A stretch of DNA of 64,000 nucleotides from Clostridiaceae bacterium. Lineage in GTDB: Bacteria > Bacillota > Clostridia > Peptostreptococcales > Natronincolaceae. How positions within the stretch are numbered: the stretch's first letter is position 1; every line of letters begins with the position of its first letter. The notes under the pieces were generated by a model. That model did not search any database. It was not told where the DNA came from and was given only the letters and a program-made list of their open reading frames with translations. Of this stretch, positions 7,033 to 15,490 are shown one piece after another. The position numbers were made by a program, and so were the translations under genes. The stretch covers positions 410,798 to 474,797 of the forward strand of contig JAHDLO010000015.1 of assembly GCA_018432235.1 (NCBI GenBank). Reading direction: 5' to 3'.

Positions 7033-8154
7033 ATGACAAAGAAAAGAATCAAAGTACATAACAAAAGCGATAAGCCCGATAATATTGTTTTGAAGGAGCA
7101 TCAGATGATTGAAGACTGCTTGGAAATCCAACAGCAGCTACCGGGGTTTATGAAGGACTTTTTTCTATATCTTAAAAATGCTGTGGCCCTATCTACTAGA
7201 CATGCGTATTTAAATGATATCTCATTTTTCTGTCGTTACATCATAGCTGAGACAGGAATTAGTAAGGCCTCCAACGTCGCAGATATTTCCCTTGAGGAAT
7301 TCAACCGCATTACCGCAAGAGATGTCAATAGATATATTGGTGATTATTGCTCCCGTTATACGTTGGAGGACGAATACGGCATAAAGGTGGTGGAAAACCA
7401 TAATCGTTCCCTAGCACGTAAAAAATCTTCTCTATCGGTTATGTTTAAGTTTCTATATAGGGATGAAAAGCTGAAGCAAAACATTACCGACGGCTTTAAT
7501 CCTATTAAGCTGCCCAAGCCACAGCCGGATGCGATTAAGAGATTGGAAATTGATGAGGTTGCCCGTATGCTGGATATTATCCAACAGGGAACCAGCTTTA
7601 CTGAAAGGGAAAGAGTTTTTTGGAAAAAGACACAGCTTCGGGACAGGGCCATCATTTTGCTGTTTGTAACCTATGGCCTACGACTGAGTGAGCTTCAGCA
7701 GCTGAATATTTCCTCCTTTAACTTTAATAGAGGGGAATTTAAGATATATAGAAAGCGAGGCAAGGAGGTTTTGATGCCCATTAATAGAACCTGCGAAAAG
7801 GTTGTGAAGGATTATATTGAGCTGGAAAGACCGACGGGTGAATTGCCTGATGAGGACAAGGACGCTCTTTTTATTTCCATTCAGAGAACCAGGATGACCA
7901 CCAGGGCAATAAGAAATCTTGTAAAAAAGTATACTGCGCTAGCCCTTGGAACAACCACCGATAGCGGCTACAGCCCCCATAAGCTAAGGGCTACTGTGGC
8001 AACCTCCTTGATTCAACAGGGCTTTTCCATATTTGACGTACAAAATTTATTGGATCATGATAATGTTACCACTACTCAGCTATATGCCGCCCATAGGAAA
8101 AATGCCAAAAGGGAGATTGTTAAAAACTTTGAATGGATTGAGGAAGAAAAATAA
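7033..8154 (+). CDS. Tyrosine recombinase/integrase, XerC/D-like
   Basis: A 373-residue site-specific recombinase. The N-terminal SAM-like core-binding domain spans about 30-155 and the catalytic domain about 170-365. All catalytic residues are visible: Arg in 'YGLRLSEL', Lys in 'RKRGKEVL', the HxxR of 'PHKLRATVAT', His in 'LLDHDNV' and the Tyr nucleophile in 'TTQLYAAH'. It is longer than typical XerC/XerD (about 300) and has an extended N-terminus. No att sites or phage genes flank it, and it lies directly upstream of lexA, so it is probably a resident recombinase. ATG 7033 is favoured because AGGAG is 9 bases upstream (3 bases for ATG 7027). Confidence 0.88.
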   Translation: MTKKRIKVHNKSDKPDNIVLKEHQMIEDCLEIQQQLPGFMKDFFLYLKNAVALSTRHAYLNDISFFCRYIIAETGISKASNVADISLEEFNRITARDVNRYIGDYCSRYTLEDEYGIKVVENHNRSLARKKSSLSVMFKFLYRDEKLKQNITDGFNPIKLPKPQPDAIKRLEIDEVARMLDIIQQGTSFTERERVFWKKTQLRDRAIILLFVTYGLRLSELQQLNISSFNFNRGEFKIYRKRGKEVLMPINRTCEKVVKDYIELERPTGELPDEDKDALFISIQRTRMTTRAIRNLVKKYTALALGTTTDSGYSPHKLRATVATSLIQQGFSIFDVQNLLDHDNVTTTQLYAAHRKNAKREIVKNFEWIEEEK

Positions 8155-8165
8155 GAAATAATTTC

Positions 8166-8204
8166 GAACTGATGTTTGTATAGGCTGTCAAATTATGTTA
8201 TAAT
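8166..8204 (+). promoter_or_regulatory. lexA promoter with LexA (SOS) box
   Basis: GAACTGATGTTT at 8166-8177 fits the clostridial/Bacillus LexA half-site pattern GAAC-N4-GTTY. It overlaps the -35 region TTGTAT (8176-8181) of a promoter with TATAAT at 8199-8204 (17-base spacer). This arrangement predicts lexA autorepression. Confidence 0.7.
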
Positions 8205-8242
8205 TAAGTAAACTAATTCAAAGTAAGAGAGGAGCTTCTCCT

Positions 8243-8863
8243 ATGTATGAGGATTTAAATATTAAGCAGGTTGAAATATTGGATTATATGAAGAGTCAAA
8301 TTAGCGAAAAGGGATACCCACCATCAGTAAGAGAGATATGTGAAGCTGTAGGCCTTAGGTCTACCTCTACTGTTCATGGACATCTGGCAAAGCTTGAAGA
8401 AAGAGGCTATATCCGCAGAGATGCAACAAAGCCACGAGCGATAGAGATACTTACTGACGATAGTCAGCTTGTTTATAAAAAAGAGGTGCTGAATGTACCT
8501 ATAATTGGAAAGGTAACAGCCGGCAGCCCTATTTTAGCCGTTGAAAATATTGAAGACACCTTCCCTCTTCCATTGGATTTTGTAGGCAATAGCAATGCTA
8601 ATTTATTCATGCTTACGATAAAGGGAGAAAGTATGATAGAGGCAGGCATTATGAATGGTGATTATGTTGTGGTTCGCCAGCAATCGGTTGCAAAAAATGG
8701 AGATATTGTTGTTGCTTTGCTTGGTGAGGAGGCAACAGTAAAACGTTTTTATAAAGAGGCTGATCATATCCGTCTTCAGCCAGAAAATAGCTTTATGGAG
8801 GCCATCATTGCTAAGGATGTGATTGTACTTGGTAAAGTTGTTGGGGTATTAAGAAAGATGTAG
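8243..8863 (+). CDS. lexA: SOS repressor LexA
   Basis: A 206-residue repressor. The winged-helix DNA-binding domain is residues 1-65 ('[20 protein letters not shown]'). The Ala-Gly autocleavage site is in 'KVTAGSP' (about 92), and the S24 peptidase Ser/Lys dyad is in 'KGESMIEAG' and 'EEATVKRF'. RecA-stimulated self-cleavage derepresses SOS genes. A second clear LexA box at 22399-22412 gives one likely target in this window. AGGAG and CTCCT around its own ribosome site (8229-8242) can pair as a 5-base stem, so translation may also be damped. Confidence 0.97.
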   Translation: MYEDLNIKQVEILDYMKSQISEKGYPPSVREICEAVGLRSTSTVHGHLAKLEERGYIRRDATKPRAIEILTDDSQLVYKKEVLNVPIIGKVTAGSPILAVENIEDTFPLPLDFVGNSNANLFMLTIKGESMIEAGIMNGDYVVVRQQSVAKNGDIVVALLGEEATVKRFYKEADHIRLQPENSFMEAIIAKDVIVLGKVVGVLRKM

Positions 8864-8912
8864 ATGAATGTATTAGTAAATAGTGAATAATGAATAGTAA
8901 GTATTTTATGAT

Positions 8913-8947
8913 AAAAAATGGAGATTCCCAAGGAAGCTCCATTTTTT
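8913..8947. terminator. Bidirectional terminator between lexA and ynbB
   Basis: AAAAAATGGAG pairs with CTCCATTTTTT, with A and T runs on both sides. It serves the convergent lexA (plus) and the 8996-10282 gene (minus). Confidence 0.88.
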
Positions 8948-8995
8948 AATTCATAGGGTAGTTCGTTTTTTTCCAATGATATGGGGAGTTGCTTA

Positions 8996-10282
8996 TTATT
9001 TATTTTTACTCAGATTTTTTATATACTGCAGTGCCATCAAAGCCCCCAGCTTTGAATGCTGATAGGTTAAGCCCCCTTGAAAATACACGTTGTAGGGAGG
9101 TCTTATAGGAGCATCGGCACTAAGCTCTATTGAAGAGCCTTGGACAAAGGCTCCAGCCGCCATTATTACAGGGTCTTCATACCCAGGCATAGCCCAAGGC
9201 TCTGGTTTTACATAGGCATCCACTGGCGCCGCTGCCTGAACGCCTCGGCAAAAGGCCACTACCTTTGCTTCATCCCCAAGCTGGATGGCCTGTATGATGT
9301 CGCTTCGCTCCTCGTCAAATTTTGGCTTTACATCATAGCCCTCCTCTTCAAAGAGCTTTGAACAAAAAATTGCCCCCTTCATTGCCTCTGAAACTACACT
9401 TGGTGCAATGAAGAGACCGTGAAACATCGAACGGGTTTGTCCAAAGGTAAGACCGCATTCTTTGCCTATGCCGGGTGAGGTCATTCTGTAGGATACCGCC
9501 TCAATCAAATCATTTCTGCCTACAATGTATCCGCCACTTAGGGCTAGGCCACCTCCAGGATTTTTAATAAGAGAACCAGCCATGATGTCTGCCCCCACAT
9601 CGGTAGGCTCCTTTATCTCCAGAAATTCACCATAGCAATTGTCAACCATACAGATGACATTGGGATTCAGTGCCTTAACCAGCTCTATCATTTCTGCTAT
9701 GCTCTTGATATTTACTGCACTTCTAAAGGCATAGCCTGTTGATCTCTGTATGTACACCATTTTTGTTTCGGTTCCGACAGCCTTTTTTATTCCATTAAAA
9801 TCTATACTGCCATTTTCTAAAAAATCCACCTGCTTATATGCGACACCATGATTTTTTAAGCTACCTGGATACTCTCCTCTTATGCCAATTAATTCATCCA
9901 GGGTGTCATAGGGTTTGCCGGTTAGCGCCACCAGTTGGTCTCCGGGGTTTAAAAGTCCTGACAGACATAATGTTAAAGCATGGGTACCATTTACGATGGT
10001 GGGCCTTACTATCGCATCTTCAGTAGAAAAAACCCTGGCATATACCTCCTCAAGCTTTTCTCTGCCGATGTCATTATACCCATAGCCGGTTGTCCATTGA
10101 AAATGCTGGTCACTAAGCCTGGATTGCTGCATTGCCTTCAGAACCTTATATTGATTATATTCCTTAATTTCATCCATTCCTTTGAAGGCTGCTCCTATTG
10201 CTGCCTCAACTGCTTCAGACTTTGTCGCAAGCTCTGGCTCTATATTAAAAAGCTCTGTTAACGCATTTATCTTCTGCTGCAT
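8996..10282 (-). CDS. ynbB: PLP-dependent methionine gamma-lyase-like protein (YnbB family)
   Basis: A 428-residue fold-type I PLP enzyme related to Cys/Met-metabolism lyases, often annotated as aluminium-resistance protein. The PLP-binding Lys is in 'AGSLIKNPGGGLA', the ring-stacking region is near 'NGTHALTL', and the Asp before the catalytic Lys is in 'CMVDNCYGEF'. True substrate is not established for the family. Its position near spoVK, hfq, miaA and mutSL matches the Bacillus spoVK-ynbA-ynbB order. It is the last gene of a minus-strand run ending at the 8913-8947 terminator. Confidence 0.9.
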   Translation of the reverse strand: MQQKINALTELFNIEPELATKSEAVEAAIGAAFKGMDEIKEYNQYKVLKAMQQSRLSDQHFQWTTGYGYNDIGREKLEEVYARVFSTEDAIVRPTIVNGTHALTLCLSGLLNPGDQLVALTGKPYDTLDELIGIRGEYPGSLKNHGVAYKQVDFLENGSIDFNGIKKAVGTETKMVYIQRSTGYAFRSAVNIKSIAEMIELVKALNPNVICMVDNCYGEFLEIKEPTDVGADIMAGSLIKNPGGGLALSGGYIVGRNDLIEAVSYRMTSPGIGKECGLTFGQTRSMFHGLFIAPSVVSEAMKGAIFCSKLFEEEGYDVKPKFDEERSDIIQAIQLGDEAKVVAFCRGVQAAAPVDAYVKPEPWAMPGYEDPVIMAAGAFVQGSSIELSADAPIRPPYNVYFQGGLTYQHSKLGALMALQYIKNLSKNK

Positions 10283-10292
10283 TTTTTCCCTC

Positions 10293-10493
10293 CTATTTAA
10301 TAATGCTTGTTAATGCTGTCTTTTCGTATCCACATATGGGGCATTTATCTTCTTTAAGATACCGCATTTTATACTGAATAGGCAGGCAGGCCCTACCCTT
10401 CTTCATTCCCTCATCAATGCCTTTTCTCCTTCCGACTGAATACCCAGTCAGCAGCATAATCAGACAAAGAATTATGATATACCCATATAGCAT
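10293..10493 (-). CDS. Small membrane protein with C-terminal CPICG motif
   Basis: A 66-residue product with one N-terminal helix (about 3-18), a short 'GRRKGIDEGMKKG' charged segment, and a single Cys pair in 'DKCPICGYEK' near the C-terminus. GGAGGGG stands 5 bases before the ATG, so translation is likely. I do not recognise it. It lies 10 bases upstream of ynbB and 13 bases after a polytopic membrane protein, so the three probably form one operon. Confidence 0.65.
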   Translation of the reverse strand: MLYGYIIILCLIMLLTGYSVGRRKGIDEGMKKGRACLPIQYKMRYLKEDKCPICGYEKTALTSIIK

Positions 10494-10506
10494 TATACCC
10501 CTCCTC

Positions 10507-11073
10507 TTATATTGAATACAAGTAGTTTATCATAAATATGGCAGGTAATATAATTAAGGTATTAATCCAGCTAATCATGAATCCAGTGATCAAAAGAATA
10601 CCTATTGCTAGTACTACCTCTATTTTGCCATATTTAAGGACAAAATTGGTATAACCGTACATTAAATCATATTCCAGCTGCAGCAGATCCTCCCCCAGCT
10701 GTAATATCATCATCATAAGTAGAGAATGAAGAAAAATAGGAGCTGGAGCCAGCAGTAGGTTGACAATTGCAATTATGATGGACTCTTGATAGGGCTTTAG
10801 CTTTAAAGCCGTATATTCGCGATTTTTAAGGCTGACTATGATATAAGCTGAGGACAAAAGGGTAAAGCTATGATAGCCATCAAGAAGCATAGCAACAGAT
10901 AGCATTAAAATGCTATAAGAGAAATAACTTGGCCTAAGCCTGGCCAGTAATTTTTTTGCCATTAGACCGCTATCTCTGTAGCCTTCTGCCTCTTTATTCA
11001 GCTCCCTTATAATAATACCTATAATCAGGATAGCAATGTAACGCTTAAGTATTTCTAACCACAAGACCCTCAC
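10507..11073 (-). CDS. Polytopic membrane protein of unknown function
   Basis: The 188-residue product has five or so predicted membrane helices (about 8-25, 52-70, 74-84, 96-122, 148-185), including 'IIIAIVNLLLAPAPIFLHSL'. It starts at a GTG (11073) with GGAG 8 bases upstream. I do not recognise the family. It is the first gene of a three-gene set with 10293-10493 and ynbB, after spoVK. In the 145 bases upstream lies a remnant of repeat family A. Confidence 0.65.
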   Translation of the reverse strand: MRVLWLEILKRYIAILIIGIIIRELNKEAEGYRDSGLMAKKLLARLRPSYFSYSILMLSVAMLLDGYHSFTLLSSAYIIVSLKNREYTALKLKPYQESIIIAIVNLLLAPAPIFLHSLLMMMILQLGEDLLQLEYDLMYGYTNFVLKYGKIEVVLAIGILLITGFMISWINTLIILPAIFMINYLYSI

Positions 11074-11171
11074 CTCTTATACTCCACTTTTAGATGCAAT
11101 GCTGTAGGGATGATGACAAATTATCGCTTGCTTAAGGATATGCGCTTAAACGATAAAATATAATAAGTAAA

Positions 11172-11217
11172 AGAACAAAAGTGGCTTCCCTCCTTTGTTT
11201 TCCAGAGATCCCATGAG
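11172..11217. repeat. Repeat family A, truncated remnant (copy 4)
   Basis: Only the left end survives: AGAACAAAAGTGGCTTCC, then CCTTTGTTTTCCAGAG and CCCATGAG. The GTGGC hairpin is degenerate. It ends one base before the spoVK stop codon region, directly downstream of that gene. Confidence 0.75.
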
Positions 11218-11218
11218 T

Positions 11219-12160
11219 TTATTGATTGCTGTCTGTAAAGTCCTCCTTCATGAGAGTCATAAGCTCATCTCTGGAGTAGTATTTTTTGCTTTTAAGCCGT
11301 ACAGCCTGCTTTCGAATTGATCGCTCAATTAGATTTCTCACCATACGGGCATTACCTGAATGCAGACCGCCTCTGCTTCTTTGGAGGGCCAATATGTTGT
11401 ATAATCTAGCCTTTGAGGACTTTGCCAATATATACTCCCGTTCATTTACCATTAGCTCAGCTATCTCCACCAGCTCCTCCAGTGAATAGTCGTTAAATTC
11501 TATATGAATAGGAAACCTTGATTTCAACCCGGGGTTGATTTGAAGAAAATTATCCATTTCCTCTCTATATCCCGCCAGTATTAAAATGATATCATTTTTA
11601 TAATCCTCCATTGCCTTAACCAATGAATCAATAGCCTCCTTTCCAAAATCCTTCTCCCCTCCTCGAGCTAAAGCGTACGCTTCATCGATAAAGAGGATGC
11701 CACCCATTCCTTTTTTAATCTGGTCTCTAACCTTCTGAGCAGTGTGTCCGATATACTCTCCTACTAAATCAGCCCTTTCGACCTCGATGATATGGCCAGA
11801 GGACAAAAATCCCTTTACCTTAAGTATTTTTCCAAGAAGTCTAGCAATAGTAGTCTTTCCGGTGCCGGGGTTACCTTTAAATATCATATGTAAAACAATG
11901 GGCATTGCATTTAGGCCCTGTTCTTTTCTTTCTTTTTGAATATCCGCATAGGCTAAGATTTCGTAAACCAACTCTTTTACATTTCCTAAGCCTATTAGCT
12001 GATTAAGCTCTGTTAGCAGCTGACTTAAAGAAGCCTGATCAGTAGTATCCAATGCTTTGCCCTTTTCCTTTGTGCTGTTAATAAAAACCTCATTAGCTGT
12101 TGAATTGCCGCCTTGAAGGGTATCAAAGACTTCTTTGAAGGGTAAAACCTTTTTGCTCAT
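11219..12160 (-). CDS. spoVK: Stage V sporulation protein K, AAA+ ATPase
   Basis: A 313-residue CbxX/CfxQ-family AAA+ protein with Walker A GNPGTGKTT (about 95-103), Walker B ILFIDEAYAL (about 156-165), sensor 1 in 'ILAGY', an arginine-finger region 'NPGLKSRFPIHIEF', and sensor 2 in 'GNARMVRN'. In Bacillus SpoVK is made in the mother cell and is needed for spore maturation; the molecular target is unknown. The synteny with ynbB, hfq and miaA supports the name. ATG 12160 is preferred to the upstream GTG (12169) because GAGGTG sits 6 bases before it. Confidence 0.92.
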   Translation of the reverse strand: MSKKVLPFKEVFDTLQGGNSTANEVFINSTKEKGKALDTTDQASLSQLLTELNQLIGLGNVKELVYEILAYADIQKERKEQGLNAMPIVLHMIFKGNPGTGKTTIARLLGKILKVKGFLSSGHIIEVERADLVGEYIGHTAQKVRDQIKKGMGGILFIDEAYALARGGEKDFGKEAIDSLVKAMEDYKNDIILILAGYREEMDNFLQINPGLKSRFPIHIEFNDYSLEELVEIAELMVNEREYILAKSSKARLYNILALQRSRGGLHSGNARMVRNLIERSIRKQAVRLKSKKYYSRDELMTLMKEDFTDSNQ

Positions 12161-12232
12161 TCTTATCACCTCTATGCTACTGCTATTTAATTCTATTCAA
12201 TAATGCCTCAAAAAATAGCTAAAAAGAAATCT

Positions 12233-12272
12233 AAAGGCCCGTCACAATACCTTTAGGTATCCGAGGGCCTTT
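12233..12272 (-). terminator. Terminator of the sensor kinase gene
   Basis: AAAGGCCC and GGGCCTTT form the base stem, with CCTTTAGG inside it. On the minus strand the structure lies 13 bases after the kinase stop and is followed by AGATTTCTTTTT, an imperfect U-tract. Confidence 0.7.
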
Positions 12273-12284
12273 GAATCCTTAATA

Positions 12285-14096
12285 TCAGTTAGCTGAATAA
12301 ATGTCTGAAAACTCTATATTAATCGTCTCGATACGTCGATTCTTTACAAGAGATGAATCATAGCAAATTTCATTGTTGTCGGATTCCTTAACAGGTAGTA
12401 CAATTATAAATTCTGTTCCTTCACCGTAATTACTGGAGACATCTATGGTACCACCATGCAGCATGACTAAGGATTTGACTAAAGATAAGCCGATTCCGCT
12501 GCCTTCGTGGGTTCTAGTCAATGATTTGTCCACCTGCCTGAAACGATCAAAAATCAGCTCAAGCTTATCGTTAGGAATACCTATGCCTCTGTCTCTAACA
12601 GAAATTATAACATGCCCGACAGCATCATTTATAGAAACGTAAATCTCATTATTGGGTCTGGAGAATTTAACTGCATTAGAAAGTAAATTAAGCATGATTC
12701 GCTCTATGGCATTTGGGTCAACTAAAAGAAACTTTTCTTCTATATCTGTATCAAAAACAAGATTGATATCTTTATTTTCTATGTATTCTGCCACCGAGAG
12801 GGTAATATCCTCTATGACATTTACAATATTGCAATGCTTAAGCTCCAGTTGGAAATATCCAGAGTCCATTTTAGTTACATCAATCAAATTATTAATCAGT
12901 CGAATCATTCTATTGCAGTTTTGCTTCAATATTCTAAATCTCCGAGCTATTAAATATTCTCCCTCTAGCTCCCTTCTAAATTCCAGCTCCAATAGTTGAA
13001 TGGTGCTGAATATCAGATTAACCGGCGTTTTGAATTCATGAGAAAGATTAGAGAAAAAATCAGATTTTAGCTTTTCATACTCAATGGCCTCCTGCAGCAG
13101 CTTTTGCTTTGCTTCCATACTTCTCTCCAGCTCAAGAGCCATCTTTTCACTTGAAATATCCTTAATAATATTACATATAAATAAGTCCTCGCCTGAGTTA
13201 AAAACCGATCCCTTAACCTCTACATCTATCTCTTTTCCACTACAAAGCATCAGTTTTTTTTCCTTCAACAAAAATTCTCTATTAGATTCCCTTTTATGCA
13301 TGATCCTTCTATTGATGTTGACAAGTGCCTCAGGATTTTTAATGACCTGAGAAAGCTTCTTTCTAATAAGCATAGTATTGTCTTCTAAACCAAAGAGCTT
13401 AGCGGCAGCAGAATTACCATATACAATCTTGTCTTCCTTATAGACTATAATAGCGTCTGGAAGAAATTCCACCAGCTTACGATAGTCCTCTGCATTTTTC
13501 TTAAGCATTTTTTCTGTTGTATGGCTTATGTGGAGATCATTTGTCATAACAACGATGAGCAATAATGTTACAATGGAGTATAATGTCATTACAATACTGG
13601 TGATAAACCATTTATCTAATGTAACATTTAGAGTAAAGAATAAAAGGCCTGTTTTGATGACACAATACAACAAAAAGCTGGTAACAACGCTTCTTGGATT
13701 AGTCAGTCCATTTTCATCCCTTTTCGAATGATAGCTACCTAGCAAAGCGCCTATTATTGCTGGAATAAGTATGAGTATTCCTATTCCCTGAAGTGCTGCA
13801 AAGGAGCTAAGGTTCCACCGATACACTGAAGGGAGTATACTGGCGGATAAACCTGACTTAAGGCCGTATTTATAGGCAACAAAGAATATGGGAACAGACC
13901 TTAAATCGAAGAAAAGACCATTAGTTTCAAAGGGATTCATCATAATTAAAAAGCTTAACAAACCCATAACGAAGCAATTTAACCAAAACAAAATTTTAGT
14001 GTTATCTTTTTTGACCATAATGATAGCCTGCAGCTTAGTATATGCAAATGTTAAGGCGATTATCAAAGTCATATTCTGAAAAAAGACAATGAACAT
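12285..14096 (-). CDS. Orphan sensor histidine kinase, LytS-type membrane domain plus PAS
   Basis: The 603-residue kinase has N-terminal membrane helices of the 5TMR-LYT type (about 1-200) and a PAS domain (about 213-325, 'LPDAIIVYKEDKIVYGN'). The HisKA domain has the phosphoacceptor in 'NLSHEFKTP' (about 353). The HATPase domain has N box 'NLLSNAVKFS', G1 'DRGIGIP' and G2 'GSGIGLSL'. The C-terminus 'ETINIEFSDIYS' is a tail I associate with clostridial orphan kinases. No response regulator is adjacent. Between hfq and spoVK it is a reasonable candidate for a Spo0A-phosphorylating kinase, but this is inference. Confidence 0.9.
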   Translation of the reverse strand: MFIVFFQNMTLIIALTFAYTKLQAIIMVKKDNTKILFWLNCFVMGLLSFLIMMNPFETNGLFFDLRSVPIFFVAYKYGLKSGLSASILPSVYRWNLSSFAALQGIGILILIPAIIGALLGSYHSKRDENGLTNPRSVVTSFLLYCVIKTGLLFFTLNVTLDKWFITSIVMTLYSIVTLLLIVVMTNDLHISHTTEKMLKKNAEDYRKLVEFLPDAIIVYKEDKIVYGNSAAAKLFGLEDNTMLIRKKLSQVIKNPEALVNINRRIMHKRESNREFLLKEKKLMLCSGKEIDVEVKGSVFNSGEDLFICNIIKDISSEKMALELERSMEAKQKLLQEAIEYEKLKSDFFSNLSHEFKTPVNLIFSTIQLLELEFRRELEGEYLIARRFRILKQNCNRMIRLINNLIDVTKMDSGYFQLELKHCNIVNVIEDITLSVAEYIENKDINLVFDTDIEEKFLLVDPNAIERIMLNLLSNAVKFSRPNNEIYVSINDAVGHVIISVRDRGIGIPNDKLELIFDRFRQVDKSLTRTHEGSGIGLSLVKSLVMLHGGTIDVSSNYGEGTEFIIVLPVKESDNNEICYDSSLVKNRRIETINIEFSDIYSAN

Positions 14097-14224
14097 ATTC
14101 CCTCTCCTTATGATAAATTAAACATCATTTTTCTAATATTCGACAACTTAATACATAACCCTTTATAAAATTATGTATTTTTTTCGTACATTATACTTGA
14201 GAAGGAAAAATATAAGTTAAAAGA

Positions 14225-14247
14225 AAAAGATGCCCTTAAGCATCTTT
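14225..14247. terminator. Terminator after hfq
   Basis: AAGATGC and GCATCTT pair around a 6-base loop, with A-rich and T-rich flanks. On the minus strand it lies 8 bases after the hfq stop and ends in TTTTTCTTTT. Confidence 0.88.
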
Positions 14248-14254
14248 TTTATTA

Positions 14255-14494
14255 TTATGGCTGTTGTTTAGGAGTTACGGATAAATTTATAGGAGACGCA
14301 GGAGAAATAGTTGATACGGCATGCTTATATATCAATTGTTGTTTTCCTTCTGAATCAAGAACAACTGTGTAATTATCAAAACCCTTTACGGTTCCTTTTA
14401 ATTGAAAGCCGTTTACTAAAAATATTGTAATCGGAATGCCATCCTTTCGAACCTGATTTAAGAACACATCCTGCAGATTAATATTATTCTTCAT
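14255..14494 (-). CDS. hfq: RNA chaperone Hfq
   Basis: A 79-residue Sm-like protein that forms hexameric rings and binds U-rich and ARN RNA. The Sm1 motif runs through '[15 protein letters not shown]' and the Sm2 motif is '[10 protein letters not shown]', with the conserved KHA. The C-terminal tail is short, as in other Firmicutes. It lies 39 bases downstream of miaA on the same strand, the common miaA-hfq order. Confidence 0.97.
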   Translation of the reverse strand: MKNNINLQDVFLNQVRKDGIPITIFLVNGFQLKGTVKGFDNYTVVLDSEGKQQLIYKHAVSTISPASPINLSVTPKQQP

Positions 14495-14533
14495 TATATA
14501 TCCTCCTTAAATTAATTTCATAGAGTATTAATT

Positions 14534-15472
14534 CTATATTAAGTGAAAATGTCCTTCAATTACCTCCATAATATCATTAATTAATTTTTCTGAAGAGGTG
14601 TATTCAGATAGGTTAAACCAATTTGCCTTTTGGTATCTTTTAAACCAGGTCAATTGCCTTTTAGCATATCGTCTTGTGTCTCTCTTTAGAATTTCAACAG
14701 CATAATCCAGATCATATTTACCCTCGAGATATCCGATGATTTCCTTATAGCCAAGACCCTTAAAGGCTATGAGGTCCTTTGAATAACCCTTTTCCAATAA
14801 CCCCCTTACCTCTTCAACAAGACCCTGCTGCAGCATAATTTCAACTCGCCTGTTGACCCTGTCATAAAGCTCTTCTCTATTTCTGGTGAGCCCAATCATA
14901 CAAATGCTGTATTCATCATTTGGGATAGTATCCTCTTTAAAATCACCTATGTTTTCTCCGCTCTCATAATTTACTTCAATTGCACGAATTACCCTCTTAA
15001 CATTATTAGGATGTATTCTTTCTGCTGCCTTCGGATCAATCTCCTTAAGCCTGTTATGTATATATAAATTGCCATGGTGCTGAGCTTCCTTTTCTAAGCT
15101 GTTTCGAAGGGCCCAGTTGGATATGGTGCTAGTGAAGTCCATTTTATACATCAATGAATTGACATATAACCCCGTACCTCCAGCCACTATCGGCAGCTTG
15201 TGCTTCTCCGAAAGCACTTCGATCAGCTCTGTAGCCTTATTCTGGAATTCTGCCACCGAAAAGGCTTCATCTGGGTCTACAAAGTCCATCATATGATGAG
15301 GAATTCCTGCTTGCTCCTCCTTTGTAGGTTTTGCAGTGCCTATATCCATAAATCTGTATATCTGCATGGAGTCCGCAGATATGATCTCGCCATTTAGCTT
15401 CTTTGCCAGTGCGATAGCTGTATCGGTTTTGCCTACTGCTGTAGGACCAACTATTATAAGTAATTGCTTCAT
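14534..15472 (-). CDS. miaA: tRNA dimethylallyltransferase MiaA
   Basis: This 312-residue enzyme transfers dimethylallyl from DMAPP to A37 of UNN-reading tRNAs. P-loop GPTAVGKTDTA is at about 7-17, 'SADSMQIYRFMDIGTAKP' at about 34-51, and 'AGGTGLYVNSL' near 99. Full length for the family. It is translated from the same run as mutL (18-base gap) and hfq. The next step of ms2i6A37 synthesis, miaB, is encoded in this window at 20360-21781. Confidence 0.97.
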   Translation of the reverse strand: MKQLLIIVGPTAVGKTDTAIALAKKLNGEIISADSMQIYRFMDIGTAKPTKEEQAGIPHHMMDFVDPDEAFSVAEFQNKATELIEVLSEKHKLPIVAGGTGLYVNSLMYKMDFTSTISNWALRNSLEKEAQHHGNLYIHNRLKEIDPKAAERIHPNNVKRVIRAIEVNYESGENIGDFKEDTIPNDEYSICMIGLTRNREELYDRVNRRVEIMLQQGLVEEVRGLLEKGYSKDLIAFKGLGYKEIIGYLEGKYDLDYAVEILKRDTRRYAKRQLTWFKRYQKANWFNLSEYTSSEKLINDIMEVIEGHFHLI

Positions 15473-15490
15473 TAATAACTCCTTACCCTC

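Noticed and set aside
7033..8154. Integrase as a sign of a prophage or genomic island
   Set aside because: No phage or conjugation genes, direct repeats or tRNA target flank it, and lexA follows directly.
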